64,000 bases of DNA from Cellvibrionales bacterium (GTDB lineage Bacteria > Pseudomonadota > Gammaproteobacteria > Pseudomonadales > JAHEIH01). Numbering within the stretch: position 1 is the first letter of the stretch; each line of letters opens with the position of its first letter. The stretch is taken from positions 304,987 through 368,986 of the forward strand of contig JAHEIH010000026.1 of assembly GCA_024639455.1 (NCBI GenBank), in the 5' to 3' direction. The position numbers were made by a program, and so were the translations under genes. The notes beneath the pieces are model-generated. The model was given only the letters and a program-made list of their open reading frames with translations. It was not told where the DNA came from and ran no database searches. Below are positions 16,565 to 25,844 of this stretch, piece after piece.

Positions 16565-18406
16565 TCACAGTTTGCTTATATCCCTAATCGCACCGGTATC
16601 CGCACTAGTCACCAGCTTAGCGTAGGCTTTCAAGGCCGTAGATACTTTACGAGGACGAGCTTTGACAGGCTGCCATGCAGCATCACCTTTTGCTTCCATC
16701 GCGGCCCGACGTGTGGCCAACTCAGCCTCGCTAAGTGCGACGTTAATACTCCGGTTGGGGATGTCAATCTTAATGATATCGCCATTCTCAACCAATCCAA
16801 TTGCGCCGCCAGCAGCGGCCTCAGGAGAGGCGTGGCCAATCGATAGGCCGGAGGTGCCACCAGAGAAGCGGCCATCTGTCAGCAGCGCGCAAGCCTTACC
16901 TAGGCCCTTCGACTTCAGGTAAGAGGTGGGATACAGCATTTCCTGCATACCGGGGCCGCCTTTGGGGCCTTCGTAGCGAACGATGACAACTTCGCCGGGC
17001 TTAACCAAGTCGTTGAGGATATTTTCTACCGCGTCTTCCTGGCTCTCGACGACATGAGCCGGGCCTTCGAAAACTAAATTGTCTTCATCTACACCAGAAG
17101 TTTTGACCACACAGCCGTCGAGAGCGATGTTACCAGTAAGAACCGCCAATCCCCCTTCCAATGAGAAGGCGTGCTCGATGGAGCGGATACAACCGTTTTC
17201 TCGGTCGGCGTCGAGGCTGTTGTAACGAGTACTTTGGCTAAAAGCGGTTTGGGTGGGAATGCCTGCTGGACCTGCTTTATAAAACTCTTTCACAGCGTCG
17301 TGTTCGGTTTCCATGATATCCCACAATTGCAATGCTGCCCCCATACTTGAACTGTGAATAGTCGGTACGTCAACGTGCAGCAATCCAGCGCGAGCAAGCT
17401 CCGCTAAGATGCCCATCACACCCCCCGCGCGGTGGACGTCTTCCATGTGGTAATTCTGGGTGTTGGGTGCCACTTTACAGAGTTGTGGTACTTCACGTGA
17501 TAAGCGATCAATATCGGCCATGGTGAAGGGTACTTCGCCTTCTTGTGCGGCGGCCAATAGGTGCAAAATGGTATTGGTTGATCCACCCATCGCAATGTCT
17601 AGCATCATGGCGTTTTCAAAGGCCTTGAAGCTAGCGACCATGCGTGGTAACACTTTGGCGTTATTGTTTTCATAGAAATCTTTGGTAATTTCAACAATAC
17701 GTGCGCCGGCTTCCAAGAACAGTTTCTCGCGGTCGGCGTGAGTCGCCAGCATTGAACCGTTGCCAGGCAGTGACAAGCCCAGTGCTTCGGTCAAACAGTT
17801 CATCGAGTTAGCGGTGAACATACCGGAACAACTACCGCAGGTAGGGCAGGCTGAGCGCTCGTATTCCTCGACCAATTCATCGCTGGCATTGCTGTCGGCG
17901 GCAATCACCATGGCGTCTACTAAGTCTATGCCGTGGTCGGCCAACTTGGTTTTACCCGCTTCCATTGGGCCGCCTGATACGAAGATGACGGGGATGTTCA
18001 GACGCAATGCCGCCATCAACATTCCGGGGGTGATCTTGTCGCAGTTAGAGATGCACACCAAGGCGTCGGCGCAGTGAGCGTTGACCATATATTCAACCGA
18101 GTCGGCGATAATGTCGCGCGAGGGGAGGCTGTACAGCATGCCGTCGTGACCCATGGCAATACCATCGTCCACGGCAATAGTGTTGAACTCTTTCGCCACA
18201 CCACCGTGTTTTTCGATTTCGCGAGCAACTAATTGCCCGAGGTCTTTCAGGTGAACATGCCCGGGCACGAACTGAGTAAAAGAGTTGGCGATGGCGATGA
18301 TAGGCTTAGAAAAGTCATCATCTTTCATGCCAGTGGCGCGCCACAGTGCGCGAGCGCCAGCCATGTTACGACCAGCGGTCGAAGTTTTAGAACGATATTG
18401 GGGCAT
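16565..18406 (-). CDS. ilvD: Dihydroxy-acid dehydratase IlvD
   Basis: Iron-sulfur dehydratase making the 2-oxoacid precursors of valine/leucine and isoleucine. The length is 613 residues, as in E. coli (616). Cluster-ligand and active-site motifs are intact: [34 protein letters not shown] and, near the end, [20 protein letters not shown]. The N-terminal SRNMAG-type sequence ([18 protein letters not shown]) confirms the start. It begins 16 bases downstream of argA on the same strand, so argA-ilvD is a likely operon. A perfect inverted repeat (CCTTCCTC/GAGGAAGG, 16527-16544) lies just past its stop but lacks a T-run. Confidence 0.97.
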   Translation of the reverse strand: MPQYRSKTSTAGRNMAGARALWRATGMKDDDFSKPIIAIANSFTQFVPGHVHLKDLGQLVAREIEKHGGVAKEFNTIAVDDGIAMGHDGMLYSLPSRDIIADSVEYMVNAHCADALVCISNCDKITPGMLMAALRLNIPVIFVSGGPMEAGKTKLADHGIDLVDAMVIAADSNASDELVEEYERSACPTCGSCSGMFTANSMNCLTEALGLSLPGNGSMLATHADREKLFLEAGARIVEITKDFYENNNAKVLPRMVASFKAFENAMMLDIAMGGSTNTILHLLAAAQEGEVPFTMADIDRLSREVPQLCKVAPNTQNYHMEDVHRAGGVMGILAELARAGLLHVDVPTIHSSSMGAALQLWDIMETEHDAVKEFYKAGPAGIPTQTAFSQSTRYNSLDADRENGCIRSIEHAFSLEGGLAVLTGNIALDGCVVKTSGVDEDNLVFEGPAHVVESQEDAVENILNDLVKPGEVVIVRYEGPKGGPGMQEMLYPTSYLKSKGLGKACALLTDGRFSGGTSGLSIGHASPEAAAGGAIGLVENGDIIKIDIPNRSINVALSEAELATRRAAMEAKGDAAWQPVKARPRKVSTALKAYAKLVTSADTGAIRDISKL

Positions 18407-18422
18407 GGTAAATCTCTAAAAA

Positions 18423-19730
18423 TTAAAGGGGTTTTATAAAAGCTTTTGAGTTGCGCTGATAATTATACAGAGCCTGCTTCTGCTGGGGTAGGTTGGCGAG
18501 CGCTTCGGCGTTAAAACCGCGCTCTTGGAACCAGTGTGCCGTGCGCGTAGTGAGCACAAACAAACGGGAAAAGCCTTCGCGTTTCGCGAGGCTTTCAATA
18601 TGCTCGAGCAGCCGCTCGCCGCGACTGCCCTCGCGGTAATCCGGGTGAACGGTGATGCAGGCCAGTTCGGCTTGGTCGCTGCCGTCGTAGTGATACAGCG
18701 CGGCGCAACCGATAATCAGGCCGTCTAACTCAATGACAAAGAACTTGTTGACGTCGTTTTCTAACAATTCGCGCGAGCGTTTCACCAATACGCCCTGATC
18801 CTCCAACGGTTGTAACAGTGCGAGGATGCCGGGAATATCGTCGAGTTTGGCGGGCCGCAGCGATTCATAGGGGTCTTGTGACACCAGCGTGCCGCAGCCT
18901 TCACGGGTAAACAGTTCGCGCAGCAACGCACCGTCTTCGCTATAGCTAATGATGTGACTGCGCGGTACACCTGCTTCGCAAGCTCCCACCACGGCGTGAC
19001 GTAAGCGCTGTTCCGCAATGCAGGATTTTGCTTGTGCAAGGTTGCACTGGCGCACTAACTGACCGTCTTCATCATGCAAGCCGTTCTGGCTCGACAACAC
19101 CACCAGTTTATCGGCTCGCAAAGCTACCGACGCACTTACGGCGAGATCTTCCACGTGCAAGTTGAAAACTTCACCGGTACCGGAGTAGCCAATCGGAGAC
19201 AGCAGTACGATATTGCCGTCGTCGAGCAGTTGTTTAATGCTCTCTGCGTGTACTTTGCGAACTTCGCCAGTGCGCTCGTGATCAACCCCATCGATCACGC
19301 CGATAGGTTTGGCGGCGACAAAATTACCACCACACACTTTGATGCGTGCGCCGTGCATAGGTGAATTGGCAATACCAGTAGAGAACATGGCTTCGATATC
19401 CGAACGGATACTGCCCACGGCGTCCTTAACCGCGTGGATGACGCTTTCGTCGGTTAGGCGTACGTTTTTGTGAAAGCGCGGGGTAGTGCCTCGCAGCGCT
19501 AAGCGCTCTTCGATCTGCGGGCGCGCGCCGTGGATCAACACTAAGCGAACCCCCAAGCTCTGTAGCAACACGATATCGTGTACGATGTTGGCAAAGTTTG
19601 GGTCGTGCAGCGCGTCGCCGCCAAACATCAATACAAAGGTTTTACCCTTGTGATTATTGATGTAGGGGGCCGCGTTGCGGAACCATTTAACGTAGGATAA
19701 TTCGTCGCTCACCGGCGGCATACCTTTCAT
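18423..19730 (-). CDS. argA: Amino-acid N-acetyltransferase (N-acetylglutamate synthase) ArgA
   Basis: First step of arginine synthesis: acetylation of glutamate. The 435 residues comprise an amino-acid-kinase-like domain (about residues 20-285; FVLMFGGDALHD, LVLIHGARPQIEERL, LLSPIGYSGTGEVFNL) that in the family binds arginine for feedback inhibition. A GNAT acetyltransferase domain follows (about 290-435; ACITVHPDYREGSRGERLLEH). It is the classical ArgA rather than the short GNAT-only form. The start could be 19730 or the Met three codons later; neither has a good ribosome site. A possible promoter (TTGACG, 16 bases, TAACTT on the minus strand, 19770-19743) would leave almost no leader. No clear ArgR box was found. 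Confidence 0.95.
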   Translation of the reverse strand: MKGMPPVSDELSYVKWFRNAAPYINNHKGKTFVLMFGGDALHDPNFANIVHDIVLLQSLGVRLVLIHGARPQIEERLALRGTTPRFHKNVRLTDESVIHAVKDAVGSIRSDIEAMFSTGIANSPMHGARIKVCGGNFVAAKPIGVIDGVDHERTGEVRKVHAESIKQLLDDGNIVLLSPIGYSGTGEVFNLHVEDLAVSASVALRADKLVVLSSQNGLHDEDGQLVRQCNLAQAKSCIAEQRLRHAVVGACEAGVPRSHIISYSEDGALLRELFTREGCGTLVSQDPYESLRPAKLDDIPGILALLQPLEDQGVLVKRSRELLENDVNKFFVIELDGLIIGCAALYHYDGSDQAELACITVHPDYREGSRGERLLEHIESLAKREGFSRLFVLTTRTAHWFQERGFNAEALANLPQQKQALYNYQRNSKAFIKPL

Positions 19731-19837
19731 TTATGGACTAAAAAGTTAATATATGACAATTAGTCGTCAATGCCTACCGTTGGTGCATTTTTCAGGCATG
19801 ATACTTACATAACCATAACAACTCTATGAGATTGACC

Positions 19838-20803
19838 ATGAGCGAATCACGCGCGGCGCTGCAGCACTTGCTACAAGACCTTGAACGTCAGATCATCGGC
19901 CAACACGAAGCGGTGCGTGGCGTTCTGATCGCGCTGCTATGCGGCGGCAATATCCTGTTGGAAGGCCTGCCCGGCACCGCAAAAACACGTTTGGCGACGC
20001 ATTTGGCGCAACACATTAGTGCCTCCTTTGGCCGTGTGCAATTTACCCCCGATCTCTTACCGTCGGATATTACTGGTACTGAGGTTTTGGTGGGGCAGGG
20101 CCAAACGCAGCAGTTGGAGTTCGAGCCCGGCCCCATATTCCACAATGTAGTGCTGGCGGATGAAATCAATCGCGCCCCTGCCAAGGTTCAGTCAGCGCTA
20201 CTGGAGGCAATGCAAGAACAACAGGTTACCGTGGCCGGCAATAGCTATCCACTGCCACGCCCATTTATGGTATTAGCCACCCAAAACCCGATCGAACAAG
20301 AGGGCACCTATCTCCTGCCTGAAGCCCAGGTCGACCGTTTTATGATGAAGTTGTTGCTTGAGCGGCCCAATGCGTTACAGGAATTACAAATTTTGCAGAC
20401 CCTTCGCAATGAGCAGCAAGACGAAATAACCCCTCGTATCATCCCCTTGGAAACCTTACAGACGGCTAGTGACGACATTGCCACAGTGAAAGTTGTCGAC
20501 AATGTGCTGCGCTATATCGTCGCCCTGATTATGGGTACTCGAGAGCCTGAGCAATACCCCAATAGCCGCCTGTCAGACTGGATCTTTGTCGGCGCTAGCA
20601 CTCGCGCGACGCTGGCGTTAGAGCACGCCGCTCGCGCCCACGCCTGGTTGGATGGGCGCGACTTTGTCGACCCGGATGACGTGCGCGCCATGTTGCACCC
20701 GGTATTGCGCCACCGCATCGCATTGAGCTACGAGGCTATGGCCAAGGGCATTACCCCCGACGACGTGATCGAAGAGCTCGTGACGCAGGTGGCGTTAGTG
20801 TAA
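19838..20803 (+). CDS. MoxR-family AAA+ ATPase of the Bat operon
   Basis: A chaperone-like AAA+ ATPase that in MoxR/Bat clusters is thought to act with the von Willebrand factor A proteins encoded next to it. It has 321 residues from the ATG at 19838; an ATG at 19826 is also possible. Walker A is GLPGTAKT (residues 43-50), Walker B lies in VVLADEINRAP, and QNPIEQEGTYLLPEAQVDRF is the sensor/arginine-finger region typical of MoxR. The C-terminal lid contains SDWIFVGASTRATLAL and a VDPDDVRAMLHPVLRHR motif. The stop overlaps the DUF58 start (TAATG). Confidence 0.93.
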   Translation: MSESRAALQHLLQDLERQIIGQHEAVRGVLIALLCGGNILLEGLPGTAKTRLATHLAQHISASFGRVQFTPDLLPSDITGTEVLVGQGQTQQLEFEPGPIFHNVVLADEINRAPAKVQSALLEAMQEQQVTVAGNSYPLPRPFMVLATQNPIEQEGTYLLPEAQVDRFMMKLLLERPNALQELQILQTLRNEQQDEITPRIIPLETLQTASDDIATVKVVDNVLRYIVALIMGTREPEQYPNSRLSDWIFVGASTRATLALEHAARAHAWLDGRDFVDPDDVRAMLHPVLRHRIALSYEAMAKGITPDDVIEELVTQVALV

Positions 20804-21711
20804 TGACCGGGCAAGCCTATGTGGCGATGCAGGATCTACTGGCGATTCGCTCGCGCTTGAAGGTGTGGCGCGATCTGCCCAACCGCAATTTGTTTGAACA
20901 CTTTGCCGGGCAACAGCCGACGCCGCAGCGTGGCCGAGGCCTCGATTTTGAAGAGTTGCGTCACTACCAACAAGGCGATGATATCCGGCGTATCGATTGG
21001 CGGGTGAGCCAGCGCAGCGGGGCTCCCCATGTGAGGGTGTACAGCGAAGAGAGTGACCGCACCACTATGGTGATGCTCGACCAGCGCATGGGAATGTTCT
21101 TTGGCAGTCTCTATGACACTAAATCTAGCGCCGCCGCCAAAATCGCCGCGCTTATTGGTTGGCGCGATGTGCAGTGTGGCGACCGCTTTGGTCTTCACGT
21201 ATTCAACGAGGAAGAGCAGCTGTGGCTGAAACCCTCTCGGCGACAGAATCACCTGCTGCAATGCATGCAGGCCATCGTCGATTTCAACACGCGCCTTCGC
21301 GCCGATAAAGTCGTCCCAGCGCATGCACGAACTCTGCGTGATCAACTACAGATGGCGATAGGTGCTGGCGTAGCGGATCAGAGAATTATTCTTATATCCG
21401 ACCTGTCGGGCTGGTGTGAAGAGTCCCCCGGATTACTGCGATTGCTCAACCAGCACCACGATGTATTAGTGGTGTTAACCTTTGACCCACTAGAGCGCAA
21501 TCTAGCTTTGGCAAAGGGCAACGTGTTTGGCGACCATGCTTACCAATTGCAGGTTGATGAGCAACACATTCAAAGCTCAAGTAGTGATGGCCACCGCAAA
21601 AATATCGACGTGCTCGATAATTTGGGTATTCCCTGTGTCTCCCTAGACGCGAGCCGCGACGGTGTGGAAGATGTACTGCGCTATTTTGCAAGGTTGCGCT
21701 ATGGGCGTTAG
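20803..21711 (+). CDS. DUF58 domain protein of the Bat operon
   Basis: A 302-residue cytosolic protein of the DUF58 family, which partners MoxR ATPases. The signature region GRGLDFEELRHYQQGDDIRR, then IDWRVSQRSGAPHVRVYSEE, occupies about residues 45-85. The remainder is a vWA-like fold (TTMVMLDQRMGMFFG; RIILISDLSGWCEE). No membrane segments. Role in the complex is not established. It overlaps the MoxR stop by one base at its start, and its own stop overlaps the DUF4381 start by 11 bases, evidence of strict co-translation. Confidence 0.9.
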   Translation: MTGQAYVAMQDLLAIRSRLKVWRDLPNRNLFEHFAGQQPTPQRGRGLDFEELRHYQQGDDIRRIDWRVSQRSGAPHVRVYSEESDRTTMVMLDQRMGMFFGSLYDTKSSAAAKIAALIGWRDVQCGDRFGLHVFNEEEQLWLKPSRRQNHLLQCMQAIVDFNTRLRADKVVPAHARTLRDQLQMAIGAGVADQRIILISDLSGWCEESPGLLRLLNQHHDVLVVLTFDPLERNLALAKGNVFGDHAYQLQVDEQHIQSSSSDGHRKNIDVLDNLGIPCVSLDASRDGVEDVLRYFARLRYGR

Positions 21712-22171
21712 TAAACTGGTACTTGATCCACCGTTGCCGGATCTGCCAAGTTGGGGCGCCCCCCAACCGCTATGGTGGCTGTTGTTGGTATCGGGGATGT
21801 TGTTGTGGCTATGGTGGTGGCGGCGGACATTGGCAGAGCGGCGTACAGCGGCGGCTTGGCGGGCGTTAATTGAGGCTTTTTTAAAGGCCTCGAGGCAGGG
21901 GCAATCGAGCGAGGCTAAAGCGCTGGCAACGACATTGAAGCGTACGCTGTTGTGCTATTGGCCACGCAGCGAGGTGGCCAGTCTGCGTATTGATCAAGCA
22001 CTACAACTACTCTGTCAGTATTGTGCTATCGAGCATTTTCAGCACAGCCAGGCGTGGCTGGTAGGGGCGTGCTATCGTGGCGAAACCATAGTGGCGAGCC
22101 CGTCGGTAGCTGGGGAATTCGTGGCTATTGCCGCGGCGATGCAATCACTTGGGAGGCCTAGCGATGATTGA
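21701..22171 (+). CDS. DUF4381 membrane protein of the Bat operon
   Basis: A 156-residue protein with one strong membrane segment (PLWWLLLVSGMLLWLWWWRR, about residues 20-40) preceded by LDPPLPDLPSWGAP, a DUF4381 hallmark. A cytosolic helical region follows. The family is found almost only between DUF58 and BatA genes; function unknown. The ATG at 21701 overlaps the DUF58 gene, and its stop overlaps the BatA start by eight bases. Confidence 0.85.
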   Translation: MGVSKLVLDPPLPDLPSWGAPQPLWWLLLVSGMLLWLWWWRRTLAERRTAAAWRALIEAFLKASRQGQSSEAKALATTLKRTLLCYWPRSEVASLRIDQALQLLCQYCAIEHFQHSQAWLVGACYRGETIVASPSVAGEFVAIAAAMQSLGRPSDD

Positions 22172-23123
22172 ATTCGTTTACCCCTTGGCGTTTGCGCTAC
22201 TGCCCTTGCCACTTTTGGTGCGCCTAATGCGCCCCTACAAGCGTTTCGTGCCGCACGTTCGCGCACCGATGTACCAGCAGTTGGCTACGGCCTCTCAACA
22301 ACGACCTCAACAGGCCGCTTGGGTGCATCGACGCTCGCCGTTACAAGTGTTTTTTTTAATTCTCAACTGGTGCCTGGTGATACTGGCCATCGCTCGTCCG
22401 CAGTGGGTTGAGGAACCGTTACCGATCGAACAGCACAGCCGGGATTTGGTGGTACTGGTAGATATTTCAGGCTCGATGAACGAGCGCGATGGTGAGGGGC
22501 AAACTCGCCTGCAGCGATTAAAGGAAGCCTTGAGTGACTTCGCAGAACAGCGCCGTGGCGACCGCCTAGGTTTGATCGTCTTTGCCGACCGCCCCTATTT
22601 ACAAGCGCCGCTGACCGCCGATAGTGAGGCCTGGCGTGCATTACTTCTGGCTACACGGGTGGGTCCGGCGGGGCGAAATACCGCGTTGGGTGATGCCATT
22701 GGGCTTGGGCTTAAACACCTTCAGGGAGACGATGATCGCGATAAAGCCATGTTGCTGGTCACCGATGGCGCTGATAACCGCAGCCTTGTACCTCCTCGAG
22801 AAGCGGCGTTGGTCGCCTCCCAGCGTGGAGTACGTGTATATACGGTGGCGATTGGCGACGACAGCGATAGCGCCGAGATTGACACGGCCACCCTGCAAAA
22901 CGTGGCTGAGATCAGTGGGGGTGAGTATTACGACGCGCGCAGCCCCGATGCTATGGCACGCCTGAGCGAGGATTTAGCTGCTGCGCTGCCCAGCGAGCTG
23001 CGTGTCGAGTGGTACTACCCCACCCGTGATTTGTACCACTACCCCATTCTATTTTGTTATGTTTTTGCCTTGCTTATCGCCGTGATAAGTATCCGACGTC
23101 AACAGCGTGGGGGTCGACTATGA
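22164..23123 (+). CDS. BatA-like von Willebrand factor A membrane protein
   Basis: A 319-residue inner-membrane protein with hydrophobic segments at both ends (N-terminal about 3-20 and 66-84; C-terminal ILFCYVFALLIAVISI) and a vWA domain between them. The metal site (MIDAS) is intact: DISGS in VVLVDISGSMNERDG, plus VTDGADNRS. In Bacteroides and other bacteria Bat proteins are linked to aerotolerance and envelope stress; the mechanism is unsettled. It overlaps BatB as ATGA. Confidence 0.9.
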   Translation: MIEFVYPLAFALLPLPLLVRLMRPYKRFVPHVRAPMYQQLATASQQRPQQAAWVHRRSPLQVFFLILNWCLVILAIARPQWVEEPLPIEQHSRDLVVLVDISGSMNERDGEGQTRLQRLKEALSDFAEQRRGDRLGLIVFADRPYLQAPLTADSEAWRALLLATRVGPAGRNTALGDAIGLGLKHLQGDDDRDKAMLLVTDGADNRSLVPPREAALVASQRGVRVYTVAIGDDSDSAEIDTATLQNVAEISGGEYYDARSPDAMARLSEDLAAALPSELRVEWYYPTRDLYHYPILFCYVFALLIAVISIRRQQRGGRL

Positions 23124-24598
23124 ATCCCTTGCCGCTGGCTTTTGTGCGTCCTGAGTGGCTACTGTTTGCCTTGCCGCCACTGATATTGCTTTGGTTCTAT
23201 GCCAGGCTGCCAGATAAGCAGGCGGGCGCCCCGGCGATCGCCGATCACCTACGCGAGGTGTTAACCGTGCGTCGTGCTTCGGCGCGTTGGTTCGCACCAC
23301 TGCCCTTTGCTCTTTTCATGTTGTCGGTGGTGGGTATCGCCCTGTCTGGGCCAAGTTGGCAGCGCGAAGAGACCCCCTTGCAGCGCGATGCTAGTTTGGT
23401 GATTATTGCCTTGGATGCTAGTGCAACCATGCAGGATAAATCGAACGGCATGTCAGCCTGGCAACATTCATTGTTGAAGAGCCGCGACCTCGTGGCTGCC
23501 ATGCCGCCCGCACGGGTGGGTATTGTTGCCTTTGCTGGCTCGGCGCACTGGGTGTTACCACCTACCCAGGATAATGCATTACTAGAGTTTACCCTCGCTG
23601 GACTGACCTCATTGCAAATGCCGGTAGACGGCAAGTATTGGCAGCGTATCGAGCAGCCCATTGAGAACTTAGGGTTAACGGTGAGTAGTGTGCTGCTGCT
23701 GAGTGACCAACAGCCAAATGATATTGATCAAGCCCGGTGGCCGCTGCGTCCATGGCTGTTTAACCATGATGGTAAACCCATGGGATCCGTTGTGGCGAGT
23801 GTTGACGACAGCGACATACGCGCCTTGCTGGCCACGCTAGCACGCGATATGACGGCCGTGGCTGAAGAAGGCACCCAATGGCGCGACGACGGTTACTATC
23901 TGGTACTGCCCTTTGCGCTGGTGTATTTAATTTGGTTCCGCCGCGGCTGGAGTATGGCCTGGAGTGTGCTGCTGGTATGCCAGTTGGGTTTTTATACACC
24001 CCCGGCCATAGCACAAGAAGCAAACGCTGGGGTTATTGGTTGGTTTTTTAGCGCAGAACAGCGCGGACGTTATTACTTTGAAGAGGGTGATTATCGCGCT
24101 GCCGCTGCCGCCTTTGAAGACCCCCTTTGGCGGGGCTTGAGCGCTTATCGCGCAGGTGATTTTGAGTCTGCCGCACAGGCTTTATCGATGGTAGACACGC
24201 CTTACGCGCGGTTGATGTATGCCAATGCGCTGGCGCAGCAAGACTTTTTAATGCGGGCTCTCGCCATTTACCTCTCGCTGGGAGAAAAACATCCCAACGC
24301 CGATGTCGTGGCGCATAATATCGCGGCCATAGAACAGCGCTTGGCAGATAGGCAGCAACTGACTGAATCACAACAGGCGGGCCTGGACGAGGTGGAGAAC
24401 CAGCAGATCATTGAGGGGCAATTTTTGGGTGACCCTGGGGTACTGGCTGACAGTGCAATGGCTGAGCAACTGACTGGACAAGACATCCTTGAGCAACAGC
24501 ATCTAGCTGAACGCTGGATGGCTCATATCAATACCGCCGTGGGAGACTATCTTACAGCCCTTTTTGCCGCTCAAGCCAGTGAGTCCCGCGATGATTAG
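23120..24598 (+). CDS. BatB-like vWA protein fused to TPR-like repeats
   Basis: A 492-residue protein with N-terminal membrane segments (LLFALPPLILLWFYA; APLPFALFMLSVVGIALSG), a vWA domain from about residue 90, two further membrane segments (about 265-305) and a periplasmic TPR-like region (YFEEGDYRAAAAAFEDPLWR; YRAGDFESAAQALSMV; about 325-430). The metal motif reads DASAT instead of DxSxS, and the usual TDG is replaced by LLLSDQQPND, so metal binding may be weakened. This BatB+BatC-like fusion is common in proteobacteria. It is coupled to BatA and to BatD by overlaps. Confidence 0.87.
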   Translation: MNPLPLAFVRPEWLLFALPPLILLWFYARLPDKQAGAPAIADHLREVLTVRRASARWFAPLPFALFMLSVVGIALSGPSWQREETPLQRDASLVIIALDASATMQDKSNGMSAWQHSLLKSRDLVAAMPPARVGIVAFAGSAHWVLPPTQDNALLEFTLAGLTSLQMPVDGKYWQRIEQPIENLGLTVSSVLLLSDQQPNDIDQARWPLRPWLFNHDGKPMGSVVASVDDSDIRALLATLARDMTAVAEEGTQWRDDGYYLVLPFALVYLIWFRRGWSMAWSVLLVCQLGFYTPPAIAQEANAGVIGWFFSAEQRGRYYFEEGDYRAAAAAFEDPLWRGLSAYRAGDFESAAQALSMVDTPYARLMYANALAQQDFLMRALAIYLSLGEKHPNADVVAHNIAAIEQRLADRQQLTESQQAGLDEVENQQIIEGQFLGDPGVLADSAMAEQLTGQDILEQQHLAERWMAHINTAVGDYLTALFAAQASESRDD

Positions 24599-25844
24599 GT
24601 GCCTAATGTGGTGTGTTATTTTATTGGCACATCCTGCGCTAGCATGGCAAGTGGATGAGGTCGATTTTAAAGCGCGATTGGTGCTATCTCAGTCGCGCGC
24701 CTACACGTCTGAAGAGGTGTCTGTCAGTTTGGAATTGGCAACGCCGCAGTGGTTTACTCGCGCCGCTCGCATCGAGCTGCCAACCCAGTCAGATGTGTTG
24801 TGGTTGCAGCGCCAAGTCTTTGCCGACAACAGCCGCAAGCGCATTGACGGCGCTATGTGGACAGTACAGCGCTGGCCGCTGTCCGTTTACCCTCGTTCCA
24901 GCGGAAAATTATTGCTATTGCCAGTCGCTGTCGAAGTAGGGGTGGCCGATAGCGAGGGGCGCAATGTACTCAAGAGGTTTTCTCTAGGGGGCTTTCATGT
25001 GCTGGGTGTACCGCTGCCTGGTGTCGATCTTGTGGCCAGCCAGTACCAAATGTCGGTCGAGCTTAATGGTGTTGAGCCGAATGACGATGGCGGCATAGCA
25101 TTGGACGCCGGAGATTCCTTGCAGATAATGTATACCAGTCAGGCAGACAACACGCTAGCGATGTTTTTACCGCAGATTGCGCCACGCCTTGAAGAGGAAT
25201 CAGGCGTGGCGGTGTATGCTGAATTGCCCGTTTTGCGTGACGATAACGAGCGGGGTCGTCGCAGCGCCTGGCGCGAGGATCGTTTCACGCTGCTGGCACA
25301 ACGCCCCCTGTCGCTTTATTTACCGAGCTTGCAGGTCGAATGGCTAGACAAGAACACTCAGCAACAACGCACGGCCAAACTCCCCGCCATTGGCCTTGAC
25401 CCCGCGAGTCATGACGCTGCGGTACGTGAAGGCGATCGACCGTGGTTAATTTGGTTGGTGTTGGTAGTGATGCTTGCTGCGTTATATACCGCGGGCAACT
25501 ATGTCCGTCGGGCAATGACGCCGTTACATCGCTATCGAGCCGCGCAACGAGAAGCCTGCTTAGCGGCGGCTAAACTTGGTGATTGGGCAGCGTTGGCGCA
25601 ACACCTATACGCCCTTAACGATAGCTATACTGACTATCGGCAACAAGCGTTACGAGTTACCATCCAACAATTGAGCGATGAGACCGCCAAGCATAGACTG
25701 AACTTCTTGCTCGACGCGGCCTACTCGGGTGCGAGCGCGTTGGTCGATGGCGACGACCGGCATGTTCTTCGCCACTTTTTTAAACACTTGGCTCGGCCTG
25801 CCATACGCCCTTTGGAAACCCATGATTCGACGTTTATTCGCTAG
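24591..25844 (+). CDS. BatD-like exported protein
   Basis: A 417-residue BatD family protein. A signal peptide (MIRCLMWCVILLAHPALA) is followed by beta-rich periplasmic domains (KARLVLSQSRAYTSEEVSVS begins the first), a single membrane helix (RPWLIWLVLVVMLAALYTAG, about residues 282-301) and a cytosolic helical tail (about 110 residues). The start at 24591 overlaps the BatB stop by eight bases and gives a proper signal peptide. Its last 23 bases overlap the following cytochrome gene, so the cytochrome is produced with the Bat complex. Confidence 0.85.
   Translation: MIRCLMWCVILLAHPALAWQVDEVDFKARLVLSQSRAYTSEEVSVSLELATPQWFTRAARIELPTQSDVLWLQRQVFADNSRKRIDGAMWTVQRWPLSVYPRSSGKLLLLPVAVEVGVADSEGRNVLKRFSLGGFHVLGVPLPGVDLVASQYQMSVELNGVEPNDDGGIALDAGDSLQIMYTSQADNTLAMFLPQIAPRLEEESGVAVYAELPVLRDDNERGRRSAWREDRFTLLAQRPLSLYLPSLQVEWLDKNTQQQRTAKLPAIGLDPASHDAAVREGDRPWLIWLVLVVMLAALYTAGNYVRRAMTPLHRYRAAQREACLAAAKLGDWAALAQHLYALNDSYTDYRQQALRVTIQQLSDETAKHRLNFLLDAAYSGASALVDGDDRHVLRHFFKHLARPAIRPLETHDSTFIR

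Noticed and set aside
19731-19837. ArgR (ARG box) operator upstream of argA
   Set aside because: The region is AT-rich, but no pair of sites close to the known 18-base ARG box consensus could be made out.
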